Positions 55,225 to 64,000 of a stretch of DNA of 64,000 bases are shown here, one piece after another (the first letter of the stretch is position 1; each line of letters opens with the position of its first letter). Position numbers and translations under genes: made by a program. Source of the DNA: Leguminivora glycinivorella (Eukaryota; Arthropoda; Insecta; Lepidoptera; Tortricidae); NCBI RefSeq assembly GCF_023078275.1, contig NC_062980.1, forward strand, positions 8,636,783-8,700,782, read 5' to 3'. The notes under the pieces were generated by a model. That model saw nothing but the letters and a program-made list of their open reading frames with translations, was not told where the DNA came from and searched no databases.

Positions 55225-57007
55225 GTGTGTGTGTGGATTGAGTGAGCACCTTCCGAAAATAAAAAAAAATATGCTGATCATTTAGTAAAAGTTCTAAAAC
55301 AATTGTAAAACGAATCTCTGAATTTGTAAAAAGATAAATCAAAAGATACAGCCATTAACATGTGCTCACTCAGTTCTCACAAACTACCAACGAAAACAGT
55401 GAATATATTCATTTAACATATAATATTTATATACTAACATTTAGTAAAAAATAGGCCAACCTACCTCTATAAATATTAGATCACCTAGTGACGTATTAAA
55501 TTTTTTACAAATAGTTTCTTATGCTCACTCAATCCACACACTTTTGAAAAGCCGAATTTTGATAAAAAACATAAGATTTAGACGGCTATTATATGTGTAT
55601 AGTTTAGTAAAAGTGAAATGGGAATTTGTAAAATACAAAACGAACCACTAACGTGTCAGGTTTTTTTATAATAAATTTTTGTAAGTGCTCACTCAGTCCA
55701 CACGTTTTGAGAAAGTTAAAAATGTAAATATCTTACGATTTGTAGCACCTAAGACACTCGAAAGTACTTCAACATTTAGTAAAAATTTTTACTAAATATC
55801 CACCATCTAATATTTTATATTCGTTGTCTGGTTTTAAAGATATTCAGACATAACTTTTCTCATACAAATGTATCAAGCAGGGTGACCACACTATGTCGGC
55901 TCCTGATTTTCCCCACCTTCCCATTGTCATATTGAGATTGGGGAGTTTCGTTCAATTTTGATAATAGTTTACCGGATTTGTAAGTGGGAGCGAGAAAAGA
56001 ATAACTATTTCTCGCTCCCACTTACAAATCCGGTACGCTCATCTGTTAGCGCGATTAGATTACCAGGTTCTGGTTTCTTACTAGTGAAGTATTATATTCT
56101 TTGTTTCTTACCAATTATCATTCATGTCCTTTTTAATGCATGCATGTCGATATGGTTATTATCCTGACGTCGATAAAAATTACACAATACACATCATCAC
56201 TAGGCCAAGAACATAACCTAAAAACAGTTTGCAGATGGATAATTAATATGGTATTAGTTTAATATTATCAAAATTAAACGAACGAAACTCCCCAATCTCA
56301 ATATGACAATGGGAAGGTGGGGAAAATCAGGAGCCGACATAGTGTGGTCACCCTACTTGATACATTTGTATGAGAAAAGTTATGTCTGAATATCTTTAAA
56401 ACTAGACAACGAATATAAAATATTAGATGGTGGATATTTAGTAAAAATTTTTACTAAATGTTGAAGTACTTTCGAGTGTCTTAGGTGCTACAAATCGTAA
56501 GATATTTACATTTTTAACTTTCTCAAAACGTGTGGACTGAGTGAGCACTTACAAAAATTTATTATAAAAAACCTGACACGTTAGTGGTTCGTTTTGTATT
56601 TTACAAATTCCCATTTCACTTTTACTAAACTATACACATATAATAGCGGTCTAAATCTTATGTTTTTCATCAAAATTCAGCTTTTCAAAAGTGTGTGGAT
56701 TGAGTGAGCATAAGAAACTATTTGTAAAAAATTTAATACGTCACTAGGTGATCTAATATTTATAGAGGTAGGTTGGCCTATTTTTTACTAAATGTTAGTA
56801 TATAAATATTATATGTTAAATGAATATATTCACTGTTTTCGTTGGTAGTTTGTGAGAACTGAGTGAGCACATGTTAATGGCTGTATCTTTTGATTTATCT
56901 TTTTACAAATTCAGAGATTCGTTTTACAATTGTTTTAGAACTTTTACTAAATGATCAGCATATTTTTTTTTATTTTCGGAAGGTGCTCACTCAATCCACA
57001 CACACAC
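55225..57007. mobile_element. 1.8-kb foldback element upstream of CMTR1
   Basis: Arms of about 740 bp (55225-55966 and 56266-57007) are near-perfect reverse complements. A 9-bp duplication TTGTATACT (55216-55224 and 57008-57016) flanks the element. Termini are gtgtgtgtgtggattgag. The 300-bp centre holds a smaller perfect hairpin. No coding capacity. A 9-bp duplication with long inverted arms fits foldback or Mutator-like elements. Confidence 0.92.
55971..56034. repeat. Perfect hairpin in the foldback centre
   Basis: accggatttgtaagtggg and its reverse complement are separated by a loop of about 8 nt; the stem is about 27 bp. Probably a tiny MITE. Confidence 0.85.
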
Positions 57008-57041
57008 TTGTATACTGCACTACTGCACACACAGACACCAA

Positions 57042-57236
57042 ATGATAAAAGTGATAATATTCAGATTAAACTTCCTTTGGAGTAATACTATCAGTAAAAA
57101 TTTGCTGCATAGCGGCGCACACAGTAAAATACATGAACATTTATTTCAAGAGGGGAAATTACCCGAACTAAAACGAATGTCAAATGTAAGGAGTGATCAG
57201 AAACCCCATGCAGAAAGATTATGCTATTATGAATAG
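57042..57236 (+). CDS. Small ORF head-to-head with CMTR1, unknown function
   Basis: A 64-aa ORF begins 26 bp after the foldback target duplication. The first 20 residues are hydrophobic and basic with few acids (could be a mitochondrial presequence). The rest is hydrophilic (HEHLFQEGKLPELKRM, then a His/Arg-rich end CYYE). It is not recognised. Its position is the main argument: without the foldback element its ATG would lie about 95 bp from the CMTR1 ATG, the layout of a bidirectional promoter. It may still be a chance ORF or the first exon of a longer gene. Confidence 0.35.
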   Translation: MIKVIIFRLNFLWSNTISKNLLHSGAHSKIHEHLFQEGKLPELKRMSNVRSDQKPHAERLCYYE

Positions 57237-57439
57237 GTATAAAAAATTAAAATATCTAATACCCCAAATCAAGAAACTTACTAAGTTATGTTAAATGTAT
57301 ATTTTATATATCTTTGTTTAGATTTTAATTGTTATAAAGTAATTTTTAGAAATTATTTAGGTCTTGGTTTCAAAATGCATGTTATTTGACAGTTCCCGAG
57401 AACTCTATTTTTTAAAGGCGTGTTTACACGAAGTGAATA

Positions 57440-57700
57440 AAGCTAGGAACATACTACGCGGACGTCCGTCGTAAATCGACCGCGGACGGGAATCTGGACA
57501 ATGGAAATACACATAACCATGCATGCATAATATGCAGCAGTTTCCGTCTGGTTTCTAGAGTTTGAAGACCAACCATTCCTGTTACGAATAGAGATGGATA
57601 CATATATGGGTAATATCCGTACAGTCGTTTGTAAATGTGCCTACAGAACTTCCTCTGCACTCTTTCTAGTGACTTGCCAATAACTTTTGGGAATACTGGT
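57440..57700 (-). pseudogene. LINE reverse-transcriptase C-terminal fragment
   Basis: On - the frame LERVQRKFCRHIYKR ... GYYPYMYPSLFVTGM ... LQTLETRRKLL matches the conserved region after RT in many insect non-LTR elements. Only this piece is left. Confidence 0.72.
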
Positions 57701-57751
57701 GTGAGTAGATAGATAAAAAACCTTTAACACAATTATCAGAAGTGAATACTT

Positions 57752-58268
57752 CACAGAATCACAGAGAACCTCCTATAGAGTGGCAGTCTTGTATATTTGG
57801 ATCGCGATACGAGTCACCAGTGTTTGGGGTGCGAGGAGCGGGCGGGGAATGTGTTAAGCGCGCTGTGATTGGCCGTTTCAAGGACGGCGGGCAGTCGCGC
57901 CAGATGAAAAGGGACAGAAGTATGACTGTCCCTCTACTGACGCGTAAGTGGCCAATGTAAGTTGACCTATGCCGGCTCTGAATAAATTATAAATATGACT
58001 TATTTGTGGAATGTAATGCCGTCTGTTTTTAAATTTGAGCTTCTTGTTACCTTTCCACACCATTTCACACTACAGGTGGACATCTTTAAGGCATCAAAAT
58101 ACCCTTTTCCAATTTTTTTGTGCGAAAAACACGCGCTGCTTTCGGGTTTGTTACTTGATCGATACTGATCGGGCACGGCGAGCGCCCGCGCTTATATCAG
58201 TGCAAATACTAGGAAGGCTGGCGACCGCGAGTCGTCTTGTAATAGATGTCTATAGGGGTTGGTCTGTG
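57752..58268. mobile_element. hAT MITE copy 2, intact (517 bp)
   Basis: Exact 8-bp duplication GAATACTT (57744-57751 and 58269-58276); ends CACAGAATCACAGAG and GGTTGGTCTGTG. It serves as the reference for the split copy at 35779-47100 and the partial copy at 61263-61494. Confidence 0.92.
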
Positions 58269-58733
58269 GAATACTTACAATCTTTCCTCAAAGCTCTTCG
58301 CTCCATCCATTTACCGCAATGATGGCAATGTTTGCCAAAGCAGACCAGATTTGGCTATGAAAAAACATACGTCTATATATTATAATCCTTAAAAAATATA
58401 TGTTTTACTATAATAGAAAGTAATATTGCAAATACTTACAATTTTTGGCATTGTATGACCATTTCAATTTTCAAATAAAACCTTAGATCTATATATAGGG
58501 ACCCGACATGTTGTTCTATGCCATAGATTTATATATATTAAGCTAGATTGAGTTGTTAAGCCAAAAACTTTTACTAGTCTGACAAGAACGCCTTTCTGCA
58601 CCGGTGATAAAGTTCAATTTAGTATGGCAAACAAGTGTGAGCTCAGTCCCTATTGTACCATGTTTAGCGGCCCAAATGTCATTGTCAGTGAGTTCCAAAG
58701 ACAGGGGACAGCGGAATCACATTTTTTGCCATC

Positions 58734-61258
58734 AGTGGCGTAGCGAGGGGGGGTGTGGAAAGGTAACCGGGGGGGGGGGGCATGCCCCGGGCGGCACATG
58801 ACAGGGGGCGGCAAAATCGGCAATTAAAAATTATAAGTAACATACATAGAGACAGAGTCGCACCATAAGTGTTCCTTTGTATCTTTTTGTTACGGAACCT
58901 AATAAATAAAATTGTTAATTATGAGACCAACATTTTTCAAATCGCGCTGAGAAACGCGCCAATTCTCTGTTTTGTGCTGGCGCCGAATGCACCACGGCGG
59001 CTGCGAGGGACGCGGGGCGGGGCGCGAGCGGCCGCACGCTGCCGAGCAGCCGCCGAGCTTCCACGATCTATAGGCGAATGTTCGAAAAAGTATGGCAGCT
59101 ATATTATTACACGATAAAACACCTTATCGTCATACTGTTAAGCCTTACTTTGTAATGAATGGAGTTTTACATTTTTGTACTTACGACAGATGAATACTTG
59201 AGTTGAGCAAACAAAATTCGTCATTTTGTTCCGAAGTTTCGATTTTAAAAACTGCAATTAGTGCTAAGTTTAATTATAATAGGAAAATATTACATTTGAT
59301 TTGTGGATTGATATTCAATTCACTTATTGTCAAATTGGGTAAGTGTCTATTTTAAGTATTTTTGAATTTGAATTGAATGTTGAATAGTTTTGTTCCAAGT
59401 TTGAAATATTTCTCGTATGTTATGTGAGTAAGTAAACAATAATACTTTAGCTTTGTGCTAAGGCCACCGAGTAATATTAGACGGTCAACCAAATTTTAGC
59501 ACTAAAAAAACCGGCCAAGTGCGAGTCGGACTCGCCCACCGAGGGTTCCGTACAAACTTTCAATAGTTGAATCATCAAATGTTATTCATATAACTACAAA
59601 CTTGACTAAATCCCTCAAGACAATTCCCACATAAGTAATATTTGAATATATACAATTTTATTGTTAGACAACGTCCAAAGAAAATCACAACTCGACTTCA
59701 ATAGTTTACGACATGTAAGGACGCTCCTGAAGCGACCTCATTATATCAGGATAAATGCGACGTAGGAAATGAGCGTTCAACGTACAGCGATATCTTTCGG
59801 CAAATTAAGTAAATAATGTGTGCGAGCTATATGGAGGATGATTTTTATGGGATAAATTGTTTAGAACCGATTTTAACCATTTTTCCTCTCTTTGAAAGCA
59901 AAAACTTTCATTTTTATTCTGTAAAAAATACAGGTACAATAAACACCCGCAAGAGTGTTCAAATTGAAAATGTAAATCTGGAAGGATTTTTTATAAAGTA
60001 AAAAAAAAGTTCATTTTTTTTCAAAAACATTTTTTTTTTCACAACAAAAAAATTATGAAAAAAATAGTTTTGATATGTATAGTTTGAGTTTTTTCTAACG
60101 ATACCCCACTTGCTCGAGTAAATTTGAAATTTATAGTTTTCCCCCTTTTATTTTGGCCATTTTCTGTAATTAATATTAATACATTTAAAAAAATATACTT
60201 TCAATTTGTAGAGATTAACGTTCTCGAGATATTAAATAGTGTGACAGACAGACAGACAGACGGACAGAGTCGCACCATATAAGGGCCTTTTATTTGTACC
60301 TTTTTGGTAAGGAACCCTAAAAAGGCGCGAAATTTAAATTTTCTATGAGAATTTAACCTTCGCCCCTATATTTTCAATATTTTTTTGAAGTGTTAGAATA
60401 TGGTTCGTCGATGATTCCGCCAACGCCAAGGTTTAGGAAGGCACGCGTTTCAAGAAATTAACTAGCCGCTGAGCAGTCTATTTTTAAATTTGCCGTTTGT
60501 TAGTACCAAGATTTGGTTGACCGTCTTCTTTAGTAGGAACAAAAGACAAAAGCTATTGGTTTGGATTACCTCAAAAAGGAAAAACGGATCCCTATAGGAT
60601 CACTCGTGCGTCTGTCTGTCCGTCTGTCACAGCCAATTTTCTCCAAAACTACTGAACCGATTAACTTGAAATTTGGCACACATATGTCCGGTGACCCAAG
60701 GACGGACAAGCAATTTAAATTAAGAAAATTTAATTGTAGGGGTCACTTTTGGTTGGTAAAAATGAAAATTAAAAATTAAAGTTTTTTAAACTCTATTGTG
60801 TTACATATCAAATGAAAAAGCTTTTTATAAGTATTTCAAAAATATTTTCTCAAATAATTATAAGTCAAGTAATTTTTAAGTAATTTAAGAAAATAGGTAA
60901 AAAATTCACAGAAAAAATACACGAGAAACCCTTCAATCTATGGATTACACAGGAAAGCCTATTATAAATCTACAGTCAAGCGTAAGTCAGACTTAAAAGA
61001 AAGAAAACTCAAATTTCACTCTCTGCCGCTGAAAGGAGTTACCAAATCTCTTGAAATCTACCTAAATTATTCTCAAAAATGATTTAAGTGCCTTCAAAAA
61101 ACGAAGCCCCTTCTTGTGGTGTACGGAGCCCTTACAACGATAGCACAACTCGCACTTATAATGACCAAATAATCTACATATGTTGATCATAAGAGGGGCG
61201 GCATATCGGCAAAATTGGTGATTGGCCCCGGGCGGCAATCATAGACGCTACGCGGCTG
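58734..61258. mobile_element. Composite repeat with CAGTGGCGTAGCG-type termini
   Basis: Imperfect inverted ends of about 75 bp: left cagtggcgtagcg ... ccccgggcggc ... gcggcaaaatcggc, right the complement of ttggccccgggcggcaat...gctacgcggctg. Inside are a block with aaccggccaagtgcgagtcg (59508) to ttttggtaaggaaccct (60300) and a second block with tctgtctgtccgtctgtcac (60610). No target duplication and no transposase ORF were found. Confidence 0.5.
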
Positions 61259-61262
61259 GGTA

Positions 61263-61494
61263 TTACATTCCACAAATAAGTCATATTTATAATTTATTCA
61301 GAGCCGGCATAGGTCAACTTACACTGGTTACTTACGCGACTCCCTTTTCATCTGGCGCGACTTCCTGCCGTCCTTGAAACGACCAATCGCAGCGCACTAA
61401 ACACATTCCCCTCCCGCTCCTCGCGCCCCAAGCACTGGTGATTTGTAGCGCGCACAAAATTTACAATATTGGCACTCTATAGGAGGTTCTCTGT
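61263..61494 (-). mobile_element. hAT MITE copy 3, partial, inverted
   Basis: Matches the first 230-250 bp of the 57752-58268 family on the - strand and ends at ggttctctgtg. The other end is lost where the composite repeat starts. More diverged than copies 1 and 2. Confidence 0.8.
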
Positions 61495-61899
61495 GGTCTC
61501 AAAACTTGCAGCAATAACTTGCTGGTCTAAACTCAGCTTAACGAGAACAACACACGGGCGCGCCATCTGTCCCAGCTGTGGTGCTTTACTCAGGCCACAC
61601 GCTATAACCACAGAATATATAATAGTACAAGTACAGAAGGCCCACTGCTTTGATATTCACGAAATGCCGCCTTTTAAATACCTACAAAATTCTTACAAAG
61701 AAACGAGCCGCACGTGCGCGGCGTCCCGTGATAGGGTTACCAATGGATTCAAACGAATTAATACTCACATAAAATGTTATACTTTATATTCAAGTCTTGG
61801 GTACTAGTAGAGGAGTGGAATGAGAATTTGTATGGGGGGGGTCATAATAATTCCCACAGAACCGAAGTTTGTTTTTTTTAGTTCTTTGTGTGTGTCTTT

Positions 61900-62440
61900 T
61901 TGACATACTAAAAATATAGTAAAATATATTTTTCTACTCCCGAACTGTTATTCGTCATTTACAGGGTCGTGCACAGATCTTTAAAACCCTACATAAAGGT
62001 CTATTCCCCAAAGCCAGCGTCCGCCGGCTTTCCGCGCATGCGCGCAGTATCGAAAAAACTGAAAACGCATTGTTTGGCTCTGTAACCATGGCAACGCCTT
62101 ATAACGACACTGCGGGCGTGCGCGGGAAGGCTTTGGGCAGCCGAGCTGACAGTGCAAACCTTTGAGTCAAAATACAGGAAACAGTGTGAATTTCACGAAA
62201 GTTATTCAAGAAAACGATTAAAAACTAAGTGCATGGTCGTAGAAAAAGTATTGTATGCAACGGTGTTTAACTGAGTCAAAAAATACTCGTGGCGTCTCAA
62301 TAACAATTTTCGGCTTCGCCTCAAATTGTTACCCACGCCACTCGTCTTTTTTGACCTCCTTTAAACGCCTGTTGCATAAAATACTATTATGCAAAATGCG
62401 TTTTTTCGACCGCCAAAAGTTGTATGAAAAATTACTGTGG
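61900..62440 (+). repeat. Dispersed repeat, copy 2
   Basis: Shares its two ends with 8435-9060 in inverted orientation (ccctacataaagg / cgaactgttattcgt, and catggtcgtagaaaaagta through caacggtgtttaactgag to gcctcaaattgttaccc). The middle differs. 61500-61900 holds nothing recognisable. Confidence 0.5.
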
Positions 62441-62639
62441 AAAAAAAATCCTAAAATTTAAAAATCGTCTCTGGTATCAACTTATGGGGAATTAGGCGGC
62501 AAATTTTTTTACAGCGTTGATGTTTAGCAAAAATATAAATATTTTTCACTATTTTGGTTAAATTAAAAAATGATAAAAATCATAAATTTGATGAAAGGAA
62601 GTAATTAAAACATAAATTTCAGCAATGTAATTTTTTTCA

Positions 62640-62909
62640 TATGTCCCACACCATGGTAAATACGGGTACGATCCGCCTGGTGATTAGCAGTTACGGTAGC
62701 CTATGACGCCTGCCAATCTAGAGCCTCCACATGCGCGTTGCTGGCCCTTTAGGGTACCTTTCCACTAGAGATGCGCAACGTGATAGTGTTTGATATCCAC
62801 CAATCATGTTCACTGTTCACAAAGCGTAGCGCTAGTAGGAACGGGTTCGACTAAGCTGATTGTGGATATCAGAAGTATCCATAACACATCTCTGGTGGAA
62901 AGGCACCCT
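62640..62909. repeat. Inverted repeat-tail fragment plus palindromic MITE
   Basis: 62640-62750 is a diverged inverted relative of 28285-28425. 62751-62909 is a palindromic MITE with ends agggtacctttccactagag and the complement of ctctggtggaaaggcaccct. Confidence 0.65.
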
Positions 62910-63004
62910 TAACAGTCCTCAGCTAGCTCGCAGGATAACGCGCGTCCGCGGGAGAAAAATCCTCCTAAGCCTACATCGAAAACAGATGCCTTAATCTCGC
63001 TGTC

Positions 63005-63185
63005 CAAGGCTCTAAGTCACGCGGCCCCGGTAGCCCAAAGAAGCGCTGGCTGGACGTCGTGGGAGCGGACATACAAGAGAACAATCTCACGTCTAAGTAT
63101 GCTGAAGACCGGGCAAAGTGGAGAAGACTGAGTAGGAAAGCGGACCCTGGCGCTAGGCCGGGAAAACGCTAGGTTGAAGAAGAAG
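63005..63185 (+). pseudogene. RTE-type LINE C-terminal fragment
   Basis: The + frame RGPGSPKKRWLDVVGAD, then EDRAKWRRLSRKADPG, is the usual C-terminus of RTE-like (BovB-type) polyproteins. A gaagaagaag run follows. 5'-truncated. Confidence 0.72.
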
Positions 63186-63549
63186 AAGCCGCACTGTGCG
63201 ACCATATACGGGCCCAGGGTGTGTGGATGCGCAGATTTATGACTAGAAAAACCGATGATTATTAGGTTTTGGTTTTCTCTCGTGTTCGATATAATGCTTT
63301 ATCGACAGTTTTTTTATGGGATGCGACAATTTATATACTTATATTGAACCCCACCAAAATACAAGTTCATGGTAAATACGGTTACCCAATAGGAGGATTT
63401 TTCTCCTTATTATTCTTTTAGATAAGTATATTGTTTTTTGTTTACATCTAATACTAAAATTAACGGAAATAGGAAATATAAATATAGTACATTTCATCGG
63501 TAATTTTTAATCTTACCTACATAAAATTACGTTAACTTTTTAAGTACAG

Positions 63550-63673
63550 CAGGTAGGCAAGTATGGTCGCGCGATAAATGATAAAATAGCAGGCCGTCCC
63601 TATCGCACTATTTGTAAGTTCGATAGGGACGGCCCGATTATTTATCATCTATCGCGCGACCATGATTGCCCTA
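63550..63673. mobile_element. Palindromic MITE
   Basis: ggtcgcgcgataaatgataa and ggccgtccctatcg are repeated as complements with a loop near 63612. The two arms are almost identical, suggesting a young copy. Confidence 0.82.
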
Positions 63674-63699
63674 CAGGTCGCGAAAAAAATAAGCGAAGT

Positions 63700-63865
63700 C
63701 ACCGAGAGATGGCGCTATAAACAATAATGCTCATTAGTACCTATACTTTTGTCTTTCATTAGAGTTATATGAAAACATGAAATTATTTTAACTAGGTAGT
63801 TTGAAAGAAAGTTTGTACGGAACCCTCGGTGGGAGAGTCCGACTCGCACTTGGCCTGTTTTTTTT
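63700..63865 (-). repeat. Dispersed repeat with accggccaagtgcgagtcgg-type end
   Basis: tacggaaccctcggtggg ... gactcgcacttggcc is the complement of the block starting at 59508. It is a very common lepidopteran repeat end. 63866-64000 holds nothing recognisable. Confidence 0.6.
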
Positions 63866-64000
63866 TGTAGAGTTGGCGTTCTTCTCCTAGTGATTATTAT
63901 ATTCTTTGCTACAGTCAGAATTGTCTTGGCTATAGGACCCTCGTCACTTTGCCATGAACAGGCATTTTCGCGAAAAAAGATTCAAAAACTTTTTTTTCTA

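Noticed and set aside
61469..61807. 112-codon + ORF
   Set aside because: It begins inside the partial hAT MITE and has no recognisable domain.
1..64000. CRISPR arrays, operons, bacterial regulatory sites
   Set aside because: The window is an intron-rich animal nuclear sequence; the short repeats are microsatellites, MITEs and tandem exon copies.

Overview
This is a eukaryotic window, almost certainly from a lepidopteran (moth or butterfly) nuclear genome. It holds intron-rich genes with GC-rich exons in AT-rich surroundings, insect-type orthologues, BEL/Pao retroelements, hAT miniature elements with 8-bp target duplications, tRNA-derived SINEs and short dispersed repeats that I recognise as common in Lepidoptera. 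The species cannot be named from the sequence alone.

Five protein-coding genes could be rebuilt with intact reading frames. (1) A secreted or membrane M14 metallocarboxypeptidase of the carboxypeptidase M/N/E/D type lies on + at 3095-13090 (10 coding exons, 495 aa). (2) Nested antisense in its seventh intron is an intronless extracellular Cu/Zn superoxide dismutase, - 9734-10345. (3) Replication factor C subunit RFC5 (Drosophila RfC3) lies on - at 14295-34690 (8 exons, 335 aa). (4) Nested in its fourth intron on the same strand is the small GTPase RAB28, - 29581-32678 (4 exons, 229 aa, CaaX end). (5) The mRNA cap-1 2'-O-methyltransferase CMTR1 lies on - at 47747-55155 (14 exons, 907 aa).

The rest is mostly mobile DNA. 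RFC5 intron 5 (13.2 kb) carries a defective BEL/Pao element (15524-26731) that was itself hit by a non-LTR element and by a 2.15-kb hAT-type element. Between RFC5 and CMTR1 lies a four-level nest: a foldback-like element (about 35354-47566) contains a hAT MITE (35779-47100). That MITE contains a young BEL/Pao-derived element with unusually long 2.27/2.29-kb LTRs (35955-46762), and its gag is broken by a second hAT-like MITE (40972-42050). Upstream of CMTR1, a 1.8-kb foldback element with about 740-bp arms and a 9-bp target duplication separates the gene from a small head-to-head ORF. The last 7 kb is a mosaic of repeat fragments.

The most unusual signal is a recurring one. Degenerate, exon-sized tandem copies lie immediately 3' (in the transcript sense) of four exons in three unrelated genes: carboxypeptidase exon 2 (four extra copies), RAB28 exon 2, RAB28 last exon and RFC5 last exon. 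Other leads are a possible Thr-rich alternative last exon in the carboxypeptidase, an 87-nt exon-like cassette inside the long LTRs, and a RAB28 with a changed G3 motif. The housekeeping genes do not form a functional cluster; their adjacency looks incidental.
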